A stretch of DNA of 7,292 nucleotides. It comes from DATEPR01 sp036503065 (lineage in GTDB: Bacteria; Actinomycetota; Actinomycetes; Mycobacteriales; Pseudonocardiaceae). The first letter of the stretch is position 1. Each line of letters starts with the position of its first letter. Shown one piece after another: positions 1 to 5,748 of the stretch. Under the pieces are notes generated by a model that was not told the origin of the DNA, made no database searches, and worked only from the letters and a program-made list of their open reading frames with translations. The stretch is from assembly GCA_036503065.1 (NCBI GenBank), contig DASXXM010000481.1, positions 1-7,292 on the forward strand, given 5' to 3'. Position numbers and translations under genes: made by a program.

Positions 1-1
1 C

Positions 2-1303
2 ATGCCTGATTTCAAGAGATTCCTGTTGCCGGACACCGCGGAGGGCCTCACCGACGCGGAGATCCTCGGCTGGCACGTCAAGCCGGGCGACGACGTCAAG
101 GTCAACCAGATCATCGTGGAGATCGAGACCGCCAAGGCCGCGGTCGAACTGCCGTGCCCGTGGGCAGGCCGGGTGACCGAACTGCTGGTCGACGCGGGCC
201 AGACGGTGGACGTGGGCGCACCGATCATCGTGATCGACGTGGACCCCGACGGCGCCGCGCCCGCCGCCCCCGTCAACGGTTCGTCGCCCGCGGCCGCTGA
301 TGGCGACGTGCCCAACCTGGTCGGGTACGGACCCAAATCCGCCGCCGCCCGCCGCCGCCCGCGTGTCGGCGTGTCGGCCGCGCCCGTCGTAGAGCCGACA
401 CCGGAGCCGGAACCCGAGCCCGTCGCGCCACGCGGCGGTTTTGTCCCGCAGGCGAAGCCACCGGTGCGCAAGCTGGCCCGGGAGTTGGGTGTCGACCTGT
501 ACGTACTGTCCGGCTCCGGCCCGTCCGGCACGATCACCCGGGACGACGTGCAACGAGCCGTGGCGCCGCCTGCTCCGGTCAGCCCTGTCGCCACCGGCCC
601 GGTCGAGGCCGAGCGGCGGGTGCAGGTCAAGGGCGTGCGCAAGGCGACCGCGTCGGCCATGGTGCAGAGCGCCTTCACCGCACCGCACGTGACGGAGTTC
701 CTGACCATCGACATCACGCCGATGATGGAGCTGCGAGCCAAGCTCAAGGCGGACCCCCGGTTCGCGGGCGTCAAGCTGACCCCGCTGGCGTTCGCCGCCA
801 AGGCGGTCTGCCTGGCGGTCCGGCGGACCCCGGACGTGAACGCGACGTGGGACCAGGCGGCCGGCGAGATCGTCTACAAGACCTACGTGCACCTGGGGAT
901 CGCCGCCGCCACGCCACGCGGCCTCGTGGTGCCGAAGGTGCGCAACGCGGAGCAGTTGTCGCTACCGGACCTGGCGGCGGCATTGGACCTGCTGACGGCA
1001 ACGGCCCGCGAAGGCAGGACCCCACCGGCCGACATGCTCGGCGGCACGTTCACCATCACCAACGTCGGGGTTTTCGGAGTCGACACCGGCACGCCCATCG
1101 TCAACCCGGGCGAGTCGGCCATCCTGGCGTTCGGCGCGATCCGCGACATGCCATGGGTGGTCGACGGCCAGGTGGTGCCGCGCAAGGTGTGCCAGCTGTC
1201 CCTGAGCTTCGACCACCGGGTGGTCGACGGCGAGCAGGGCTCCCGCTTCCTGGCCGATGTCGGCGCACTACTGGCGGATCCCGCCGTGGCGATGACGTAC
1301 TGA
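2..1303 (+). CDS. bkdC: Dihydrolipoamide acyltransferase, E2 component of a branched-chain 2-oxoacid or pyruvate dehydrogenase complex
   Basis: This is the core enzyme of a 2-oxoacid dehydrogenase complex. It moves the acyl group from E1 onto CoA through a swinging lipoyl arm. The 433-residue protein has the full E2 layout. A lipoyl domain covers about residues 3-80, with the lipoylated Lys45 in an ETAKA context. An Ala/Pro/Glu-rich linker follows, then a peripheral subunit-binding domain at about 154-187 (VRKLARELGVDL, then GTITRDDV). A second linker leads to the catalytic domain, about 205-433, with the active-site motif DHRVVDG (His405, Asp409). The ATG at position 2 fits the family, because the lipoyl domain begins within a few residues. 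The E1 genes expected upstream are outside the window. A single lipoyl domain and the LPDTAEGLTDAEI start resemble actinobacterial branched-chain E2 (BkdC), but substrate specificity cannot be read from the sequence, so the symbol is tentative. Confidence 0.93.
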   Translation: MPDFKRFLLPDTAEGLTDAEILGWHVKPGDDVKVNQIIVEIETAKAAVELPCPWAGRVTELLVDAGQTVDVGAPIIVIDVDPDGAAPAAPVNGSSPAAADGDVPNLVGYGPKSAAARRRPRVGVSAAPVVEPTPEPEPEPVAPRGGFVPQAKPPVRKLARELGVDLYVLSGSGPSGTITRDDVQRAVAPPAPVSPVATGPVEAERRVQVKGVRKATASAMVQSAFTAPHVTEFLTIDITPMMELRAKLKADPRFAGVKLTPLAFAAKAVCLAVRRTPDVNATWDQAAGEIVYKTYVHLGIAAATPRGLVVPKVRNAEQLSLPDLAAALDLLTATAREGRTPPADMLGGTFTITNVGVFGVDTGTPIVNPGESAILAFGAIRDMPWVVDGQVVPRKVCQLSLSFDHRVVDGEQGSRFLADVGALLADPAVAMTY

Positions 1304-1306
1304 GCC

Positions 1307-1346
1307 ATGAGCGCGGGGCCGGCACCCGGCCGACCCCGCGCTCAGG
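1307..1346. terminator. Bidirectional hairpin terminator between convergent genes
   Basis: A perfect 11-bp stem (1308-1318 with 1334-1344, GC-rich) is extended by a further 4-bp stem (1320-1323 with 1329-1332) around a 5-nt loop. It starts 4 nt after the E2 stop and contains the stop codon of the opposing 112-residue gene, so it can serve both convergent genes. There is no U-run, which is common for actinobacterial terminator hairpins. Its role as a terminator is inferred from position and stability. Confidence 0.65.
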
Positions 1347-1680
1347 CCACGGTTCCGTTGGCGCGCCGCGCGGCCAGATCCGAGAGCAACGAGTCGACGT
1401 CGATCAACTCAGGGTCGTCACCGGCCAACCGAGGGTCCACATCGGACGCGTAGAGCAGCGGAGTGTTCTGTGCGTCCGCGAAACTGTTGACGATGCCGCG
1501 CAAGGTCGGCGCGGCAACGCCGGCCAGCAGCGCGTTGTCCACCACCGCGCGAATGGTGTACTCGGCAGCCATCATCTGGGCGAGGGCGCTGTAATAGCGC
1601 TGCACGGCGCTGATCAGCGCGTCGGTGTGCTCCAACAGAACCGTGGGCAGCACAACGGGGCGAAGCTGCTCATCTCTCAC
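1342..1680 (-). CDS. Hypothetical 112-residue helical protein
   Basis: I do not recognise this protein. Read from a GTG at 1680, it is a 112-residue, probably soluble protein. A predicted helical core covers about residues 14-75 (LLEHTDALISAVQRYYSALA and onward) and has no obvious signal peptide or membrane segment. An acidic tail (DPRLAGDDPELIDVDSLLSD, about 82-101) follows, then a basic end. The frame stays open upstream to 1827. However, the extra 49 residues (rich in Gly, Trp, Val and Arg) do not look like the rest, and they would be encoded by DNA of lower GC that carries a possible promoter, so I prefer the GTG. The ribosome-binding site is weak (AGG about 6 nt before the start). The gene converges on the E2 gene and shares its terminator hairpin. 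Alternating hydrophobicity and conserved-looking codon use support a real gene, but function is unknown. Confidence 0.6.
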   Translation of the reverse strand: MRDEQLRPVVLPTVLLEHTDALISAVQRYYSALAQMMAAEYTIRAVVDNALLAGVAAPTLRGIVNSFADAQNTPLLYASDVDPRLAGDDPELIDVDSLLSDLAARRANGTVA

Positions 1681-1757
1681 ATAGCCTGACGCTACCCGGA
1701 AACCATGCCGGCACGGGCCACCCCACCACCCGGTTGGCCCAGCAAACGATGACGTGA

Positions 1758-1786
1758 TACGTACCACTGTCTCGATTGGTGTCCAA
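1758..1786 (-). promoter_or_regulatory. Possible promoter for the 112-residue gene
   Basis: On the minus strand a TTGGAC hexamer (1781-1786) lies 17 nt before TACGTA (1758-1763), reasonable but imperfect -35 and -10 boxes. Transcription would begin near 1751 and leave about 70 nt of leader before the GTG at 1680. The -35 box overlaps one arm of the stem at 1774-1820. This is a pattern match only. Confidence 0.3.
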
Positions 1787-1820
1787 CCCACTACGCCACA
1801 TCTGTGGACAACCACCAATC
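1774..1820. repeat. Imperfect inverted repeat, possible operator or RNA stem
   Basis: GATTGGTG (1774-1781) is perfectly repeated in inverse as CACCAATC (1813-1820). The pairing continues inward as TCCA (1782-1785) with TGGA (1805-1808) after a 4-nt asymmetric bulge, giving a 12-bp stem with a 19-nt loop. It overlaps the possible promoter of the 112-residue gene, so it could be a regulatory site. No binding protein can be named. Confidence 0.35.
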
Positions 1821-1873
1821 CATCCACAACTTCACCAAAACCACCCTATTCGGGGCTTGACAGGCATAGGGTG

Positions 1874-1892
1874 AAAAAGGGCCGAAGCCCCC
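1874..1892 (-). terminator. Intrinsic terminator with UUCG loop and U-run (minus strand)
   Basis: Read on the minus strand the sequence is GGGC-TTCG-GCCC followed directly by TTTTT. This is a 4-bp GC stem, extendable by two G-U pairs, closed by the very stable UUCG tetraloop and followed by a U-run. It lies about 130 nt downstream of the SCP2-domain gene stop (2025) and is oriented to end its transcript. It would also insulate the 112-residue gene. A textbook U-run is unusual for a genome this GC-rich. Confidence 0.6.
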
Positions 1893-2024
1893 AGGGTTGG
1901 GCGGGGGACTGCCCGTGCTCTGGCAAAGTCGCGTTTGTCGAGGTCAGCGGGTTGCTGGTGGTCGGGCCTGCTTCGGGATGCGCAGTGTCCGAGAATCGAG
2001 CGACCGGCCGATGAGCCCGATTCC

Positions 2025-2672
2025 TCAGCCGTGCGGCAGGTCGAACAGACTGGTCAACCCAGCGGCGAAACCCAGATCGCCCTTGATCTTCAGCTTGCCG
2101 GTCATGAACAACACAGGACCGGACGCGTTGTTGGTGATCAGCCGCAGGAAGTCCACCGGATGCAGCGTGATCGTGACCCGCGCGTCCCGGGTCGAGCGGG
2201 AGTGCACCACGCAGCTGCCGTCCTCGATGACGGTCTCGTAACGGTCGTAGCCGCCGTCGCCGGTGCCGCCGGTCAGGCGCCAGTGCACGACGGCTCGGGT
2301 GCGCACGGCGCGGTCGGTACGTAGGTGGTCGCCCATTCTTCGGAAGATCTCGTTCAGGATCCTGGTCCGCAGTTCCGGTCGGCCCAGCGCCCCCTGGACC
2401 TGGTCGGTCGAGGCGCGGCTGATGATCCGCGCGAAGGTGGGGGCGTCCATCCGGCTCAGGTCGACGTTGGCGCCGAGCCCGGCCAGGCGGTCCAGGCCGG
2501 CCAGCAGTCGCACGAACTGTTCCCTGCTCAGGGTGCGCGGGTCGATGACCCGGCCGATGGTGTTGATGTCCAGGTCGGCCAGGCCGGGATGGTCGGGGGC
2601 GAGCCCGGCCAACAACTCGACCAGGCGATCCGGGTGCAGCCGTCCGAGTGCCTCGGCCGACAGATCAGTCAT
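2025..2672 (-). CDS. SCP2 sterol/lipid-binding domain protein
   Basis: This 215-residue cytoplasmic protein has a C-terminal SCP2-type domain at about residues 110-213. It shows the family pattern of a strand-rich stretch (VTITLHPVDFLRLI, about 166-179) and then the hallmark FMTGKLKIKGDLG (189-201) before a short hydrophobic helix. Such domains bind sterols, fatty acids or acyl-CoAs in a hydrophobic tunnel. The N-terminal 105 residues are a helical segment with repeated LAGL-type turns that I cannot name. I chose the ATG at 2672 because a GGAGG lies 7 nt before it. A TTG at 2690 would add six residues but place the start inside that ribosome site. A well-formed promoter with an operator-like palindrome lies directly upstream and matches the fabG4 promoter, so the protein probably works with the acyl-CoA enzymes to the right. 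The actual ligand is unknown. Confidence 0.85.
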   Translation of the reverse strand: MTDLSAEALGRLHPDRLVELLAGLAPDHPGLADLDINTIGRVIDPRTLSREQFVRLLAGLDRLAGLGANVDLSRMDAPTFARIISRASTDQVQGALGRPELRTRILNEIFRRMGDHLRTDRAVRTRAVVHWRLTGGTGDGGYDRYETVIEDGSCVVHSRSTRDARVTITLHPVDFLRLITNNASGPVLFMTGKLKIKGDLGFAAGLTSLFDLPHG

Positions 2673-2695
2673 GGACCAGCCTCCTCGCAACTACC

Positions 2696-2736
2696 TACTC
2701 TGGAGTAAGGCTACGGCTGAGTAGGTACTGCGACAA
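2696..2736 (-). promoter_or_regulatory. Promoter and operator of the SCP2-domain gene
   Basis: On the minus strand a TTGTCG -35 box (2731-2736) lies exactly 17 nt before a TAGCCT -10 box (2708-2713). Transcription would start near 2701, about 28 nt before the ATG. A perfect palindrome, TACTC-TG-GAGTA (2696-2707, plus strand), sits on the predicted start point. A further GAGTA/TACT pair (2719-2729) lies between the two boxes. Both positions would block polymerase if bound. The same arrangement recurs at 7089-7128 before fabG4. The binding of a TetR-family repressor is an inference. Confidence 0.6.
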
Positions 2737-2841
2737 CCGAGAGGGTTGCGAACAGTTCGGTGGAATGTGTCGAATATGCAGAACCATGCTGTTGTGGTCG
2801 ACTGTCGGGATTGTCGGTGCTTACCGCTACCGTCCCGGGCG

Positions 2842-4215
2842 ATGATCACCACGATCCAGGCCTACCGGTTCGCGTTGGACCCCAGCTCCGAGCAGGACGG
2901 GATGCTGCGGTCGCACTGCAGCGCGCAGCGATACGCGTTCAACTGGGGACTGGGCCTGGTCAAGGCCAACCTGGGTCAGCGGGACGCTGAACGCTCCTAC
3001 GGCGTGGTCGACACCGAGCTGACTCCGTCGACCAGTTGGTCTGCCTACAGCCTGCGGAAGATCTGGAATCAGGCCAAGGACGAGGTTGCGCCGTGGTGGC
3101 CGGCGAACTCCAAGGAGTCCTACGCGTCCGGGCTGGCGAACCTAGCCACCGCGCTAGGTAACTGGAAGGACTCGAAGACCGGGAAACGCACCGGGCCGAC
3201 GGTTCGGTTCCCGCGGTTCAAGGGGAAACGCCGGGCGCTGTCGTGCCGGTTCAGCACCGGCAGTTTCGGGCTGGTCGACACTGACCGGCGGCATGTGAAG
3301 CTGCCCCGGATCGGGGTGGTGCGGACCCTGGAGTCGACCCGGAAACTGGCTCGGCATGTCGAACGCGGCACCGCTCGTGTCCGGTCGGCGACGGTGTCCC
3401 ACCGGCAGGGCCGGTGGTTTGTGTCGTTCTCGGTGGAGATCACCCGCACCGACCCGGCCCCTATCCGACCGGGTTCGGTGGTGGGGGTGGACCTGGGTAT
3501 CAAGTCTCTGGCGGTGCTGTCGACCGGGGAGATCGTGCCGAACCCGCAACACCTCGAACTGGCCCTGCGGGAGTTGCGGCGTCTGCAACGCCGGGCCGCC
3601 CGTCGTGTCGGGCCTGACCGGCGTACCCGGCAGCAGCCATCGAATCGGTGGCGGCGGACGCAGGCGCGGATCACTCGCCTGCACACGGCGGTGGCCCATG
3701 CCCGCCGGGACGGCCTGGACAAGCTCACCACTCGCCTGGCATCGATCCGCGGGACGATTGTGATCGAAGACCTGTATGTCGCGGGGATGCTCAAGAACCG
3801 GTGTCTGGCGCGGCTGATCGCTGGGGCCGGTTGGGGTGAGTTGCGCCGGCAACTGGACTACAAGACCCGCCGGTCTGGTGGTCGTCTGGTGGTCGCCGAT
3901 CGCTGGTATCCCTCGTCGAAGACCTGCTCGAACTGTCATGCGGTGAAAGCCAAGCTGCGGCTGTCCGAGCGGTTGTTTCACTGCGACCAGTGTGGTCTCG
4001 TGCTGGATCGTGATCTCAACGCCGCCCGTAACCTGGCGGGGTTGGTGTCCTCCCACAGTTGGTGGGCGACAGTAAACGAGCCCGATGGAAACCCATGTGG
4101 GACCCGCGTCACGCGGGCAGCGGGTACTGCCGCGGGAAGACCCACCCGGACACCGGGGTGGGTCAACGCCGCGCCGCAAGGCGACGGCTCAGAACATGTC
4201 TCGACATGTTTCTGA
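2842..4215 (+). CDS. tnpB: TnpB RNA-guided DNA endonuclease
   Basis: TnpB is a transposon-encoded nuclease guided by an omegaRNA and related to the ancestor of Cas12. The 457-residue protein begins MITTIQAYRFALDP, the usual helix-turn-helix N-terminal start of actinobacterial TnpB. It carries all catalytic elements: RuvC-I GVDLGIK (Asp217), RuvC-II VIEDL (Glu309), a zinc finger of two CxxC pairs (Cys362/365 and Cys381/384), and RuvC-III LDRDLNAARNL (Asp391). It therefore looks nuclease-competent rather than a decayed or dead repressor form. I chose the ATG at 2842. The frame stays open to a TTG at 2746, but those 32 residues are unlike the family, and no good ribosome site is seen for either start. 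The last 60 residues, after RuvC-III, are a Gly/Thr/Pro-rich tail encoded by the DNA that folds as the putative omegaRNA. The stop lies 44 bp before tetR. Confidence 0.92.
   Translation: MITTIQAYRFALDPSSEQDGMLRSHCSAQRYAFNWGLGLVKANLGQRDAERSYGVVDTELTPSTSWSAYSLRKIWNQAKDEVAPWWPANSKESYASGLANLATALGNWKDSKTGKRTGPTVRFPRFKGKRRALSCRFSTGSFGLVDTDRRHVKLPRIGVVRTLESTRKLARHVERGTARVRSATVSHRQGRWFVSFSVEITRTDPAPIRPGSVVGVDLGIKSLAVLSTGEIVPNPQHLELALRELRRLQRRAARRVGPDRRTRQQPSNRWRRTQARITRLHTAVAHARRDGLDKLTTRLASIRGTIVIEDLYVAGMLKNRCLARLIAGAGWGELRRQLDYKTRRSGGRLVVADRWYPSSKTCSNCHAVKAKLRLSERLFHCDQCGLVLDRDLNAARNLAGLVSSHSWWATVNEPDGNPCGTRVTRAAGTAAGRPTRTPGWVNAAPQGDGSEHVSTCF
4045..4195 (+). ncRNA. Putative omegaRNA (TnpB guide RNA scaffold) overlapping the tnpB 3' end
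   Basis: Several hairpins follow each other in the tnpB 3' end: CCCAC/GTGGG (4052-4066, with outer GTC/GAC); CCCGCG/CGCGGG around TCA (4103-4117); GCGG/CCGC (4120-4133); a 9-bp GACCCACCC/GGGTGGGTC stem (4139-4164); and an 8-bp stem with one bulge and a GCAA tetraloop (4168-4188). An omegaRNA in this family is made from the tnpB 3' end and the element right end, and its guide is the flanking DNA just beyond the element. The structure is seen; the RNA itself and its exact ends are inferred. Confidence 0.5.
4189..4215. repeat. Near-perfect palindrome across the tnpB stop, upstream of tetR
   Basis: TCAGAACATGTC (4189-4200) is mirrored after 2 nt by GACATGTTTCTGA (4203-4215), differing by a single extra A. 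It ends exactly at the tnpB stop codon and lies 44 bp before the tetR ATG, right above a weak TACGCT -10 box (4221-4226). It may be the self-operator of the TetR protein, or part of the right end of the TnpB element. The sequence alone does not decide. It is unrelated to the TACTC...GAGTA operators at the other two promoters. Confidence 0.5.
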
Positions 4216-4259
4216 ACGGATACGCTGGCTGCGAGCAGTCGGGGGGAGGAGTGGGAGCC

Positions 4260-4925
4260 ATGTCGCTGGCGAAGGACCGACCGACGACGCGTACCAAACG
4301 GCTGCCGCGCGAGGTGCGTGAGCGGCAGATCCTCGACGCCGCCGTCACCGTCTTCTCGCAGCACGGCTACCACGCCGCGTCGATGGACGAGATCTCCGAG
4401 GTGGCCGGCATCTCCAAGCCGATGATCTACGCCTATCTCGGCGCCAAGGAGGAACTCTTCGCCGCCTGCATCCACCGCGAGGCCACCCGGATGCTGACGG
4501 CCGTCGTCGGCGGCATCGAGGCCGGACAACCACCCGATGTCCAGCTGTGGCACGGGTTGCGGTCGTTCTTCGGGTTCGTCGGCGAGTACCGGGAGAGCTG
4601 GCGGGTGCTGCACCGGCAGTCCCTCACCCAGGGCGGCCCGTTCACCGCGGAGGTCATGTCCATGCGGCAACGGGCGATCACGCTTGTCGCCGCGGTGCTC
4701 ATGCGCACCGGCAGCGACGAGGGGATCGGCGAAGCCGCGTCGCAGTCCGGCGAGGCGCTGGCCGCCGCGCTGGTCGGCGCGGGCGAGTCGCTGGCCGACT
4801 GGTGGCTGGACCACCCTGAGGAGACCGCGGGCGCCATCGCGTCCCGGCTGATGAACCTGGTGTGGCTCGGTTTCGGCAACCTGGTCGAGGGCAAGGTGTG
4901 GCGGCCGCCGCCTAGTCAGAAGTGA
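4260..4925 (+). CDS. TetR/AcrR-family transcriptional regulator
   Basis: This is a 221-residue cytoplasmic DNA-binding regulator, a typical TetR length. The N-terminal domain starts with the basic TKRLPREVRERQILDAA segment (from residue 12) and includes the helix-turn-helix at about residues 42-61 (SMDEISEVAGISKPMIYAYL), followed by GAKEELF. The rest is the all-helical ligand-binding and dimer domain, which is variable and does not reveal the effector. The ATG at 4260 has a GGAGGA 9 nt upstream. The gene ends convergently with htdX, overlapping it by 14 bp. Its position beside htdX-fabG4-fadA2 matches the mycobacterial layout, where a TetR gene (Rv0238) lies near the same enzymes. It is the best local candidate for the repressor acting at the shared operators, possibly relieved by an acyl-CoA. 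That role is inference. Confidence 0.9.
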   Translation: MSLAKDRPTTRTKRLPREVRERQILDAAVTVFSQHGYHAASMDEISEVAGISKPMIYAYLGAKEELFAACIHREATRMLTAVVGGIEAGQPPDVQLWHGLRSFFGFVGEYRESWRVLHRQSLTQGGPFTAEVMSMRQRAITLVAAVLMRTGSDEGIGEAASQSGEALAAALVGAGESLADWWLDHPEETAGAIASRLMNLVWLGFGNLVEGKVWRPPPSQK

Positions 4926-5745
4926 GCCGACCGGTCAGGTGGGGACGGCCCGAGCGCTGGTCCCGCAGGTCGAAACCGTCGTCGGCAGCGGTCATTGCCA
5001 CGGTGGCCGGCAGCAGGATCGGCAGCTGGAACCGGACGTCCACGGTGTACGCGTCGGGCAACCGGCCCTCGTAGTACGCGAGACACCGGGCCATCGACCA
5101 CATGCCGTGCGCGATCGCCCGACGGAAGCCGAACATCCGCGCCGTGAGCCGGTGCAGGTGGATCGGATTGTGGTCGCCGGACACCCCGGCGTAGCGGCGG
5201 CCGATGTCGGCCGGCACCTGCCACACCGCGGCCGGCGTTCCGGTCGGCTCGGGGTGCGGCCGGTGGCCGCCACCGGAACCGTTGCGCCGCAAGTAGGTGC
5301 TCACTTCGTGCCACACCGGTACGCCGTCCGCGTGCACCTCGCTGACCAGGTCGAACTGGCTGCCCCGCTCGTGCGGCCGCAGGTTCGTCGCGTGCACCAG
5401 CGCGACCAGCGGCTCATCGGCGCTCAGCGGCCGGTACCACGTGATCCGGTTGGCCACGTGTACCAAACCGATGAGCGGGAACGGAAAGCCATCGCTGGTC
5501 AGCAGCGCCATCTGCGGGCCGAACACGAGCAGGTGCGGGTAGGTGACGGGCAGTTCGTCGGTCAGCCGATAGCCGCACACCCGGTCGTACGCGGCCAGAT
5601 GCGCCCGGTCGACCCGAATGCCGCTGCGGGCGTAGCCAATATCCGGCAGGGTGGGTGCGCCGGTCGACGGACGCAGGCCGCGCACCGCCGCCCTGGCGAA
5701 CAGCACGGTCAGGTTCGGCTCCCGAGCCAACTCCACGACACCCAT
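4912..5745 (-). CDS. htdX: MaoC-like 3-hydroxyacyl-thioester dehydratase, HtdX type
   Basis: The enzyme reversibly dehydrates (R)-3-hydroxyacyl-CoA or -ACP to the trans-2-enoyl thioester. The 277-residue length fits the double-hotdog form of mycobacterial HtdX (about 280). The C-terminal hotdog carries the hydratase-2 signature YAGVSGDHNPIHLH (185-198), with catalytic Asp191 and His196, followed by GFRRAIAHGMW (206-216). The N-terminal hotdog (about 35-155, with FPFPLIGLVHVANRITWYRP) lacks this signature and should be the non-catalytic half that shapes the acyl pocket. The start at 5745 follows the fabG4 stop by only 3 nt, so the two are co-transcribed and probably translationally coupled. 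The 3' end overlaps the convergent tetR gene by 14 bp. The order fabG4-htdX on one strand with fadA2 divergent matches Rv0242c-Rv0241c/Rv0243. Chain-length preference cannot be told. Confidence 0.88.
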   Translation of the reverse strand: MGVVELAREPNLTVLFARAAVRGLRPSTGAPTLPDIGYARSGIRVDRAHLAAYDRVCGYRLTDELPVTYPHLLVFGPQMALLTSDGFPFPLIGLVHVANRITWYRPLSADEPLVALVHATNLRPHERGSQFDLVSEVHADGVPVWHEVSTYLRRNGSGGGHRPHPEPTGTPAAVWQVPADIGRRYAGVSGDHNPIHLHRLTARMFGFRRAIAHGMWSMARCLAYYEGRLPDAYTVDVRFQLPILLPATVAMTAADDGFDLRDQRSGRPHLTGRLTSD

Positions 5746-5748
5746 GCC

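Larger units (their letters stand above)
1681..2024. other. Non-coding intergenic stretch between two minus-strand genes
   Basis: These 344 bases hold no gene I can support. GC falls noticeably between about 1745 and 1860, where CCAAT/CCACC-like words recur. Within it lie a possible minus-strand promoter (1758-1786), an imperfect 12-bp stem (1774-1785 with 1805-1820) and a minus-strand intrinsic terminator (1874-1892). From 1893 to 2024 I see nothing convincing. Open frames crossing the region on the plus strand have no recognisable domain and look like chance. Confidence 0.6.
2750..4217 (+). mobile_element. Solo tnpB insertion element (IS605/IS607-type, no tnpA)
   Basis: The element consists of one tnpB gene with its structured 3' end. 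There is no TnpA transposase (neither Y1 HUH nor serine type) in the window. The left end lies somewhere between the SCP2 promoter (-35 box ending at 2736) and the tnpB start (2842). A small imperfect hairpin at 2806-2837 (CGGGA with TCCCG, inner CGGT with ACCG) may belong to it. The right end is probably between about 4188 and 4217, after the hairpin series and before the tetR promoter. No terminal inverted repeats or target duplication are visible, as expected for these families. Both boundaries given here are approximate. Confidence 0.55.

Noticed and set aside
847..1689. A 280-codon plus-strand open frame crossing the E2 end and the 112-residue gene
   Set aside because: Its product is Arg/Gly/His-rich without any domain, and it runs in another frame of the well-supported E2 and then antisense to the small gene. 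It is a GC-driven shadow.
2731..2750. Hairpin CAACC-GAGAG-GGTTG with flanking CG pairs, considered as the left end of the TnpB element
   Set aside because: It overlaps the -35 box of the SCP2 promoter, which matches a second copy elsewhere and therefore looks native. The left end more likely lies to its right.
2763..2785. Loose similarity between the left flank (GAATGTGTCGAATATGCAGAAC region) and the palindrome at 4194-4217, considered as a decayed target repeat
   Set aside because: It needs several gaps to align and shares only short words. These transposon families do not make long target duplications.
2746..2841. N-terminal extension of TnpB from a TTG at 2746
   Set aside because: The 32 extra residues do not resemble the family, which normally begins at the MITTIQAYRF segment, and the region overlaps the presumed element left end.
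3154..4179. A 341-codon minus-strand frame antisense to tnpB
   Set aside because: Low-complexity Pro/Arg/Gln product with no start context; tnpB on the other strand has complete family motifs.
2842..4215. TnpB as a nuclease-dead RNA-guided repressor (TldR-like)
   Set aside because: All three RuvC acidic residues and the zinc-finger cysteines are present, so there is no sequence evidence for loss of cleavage.
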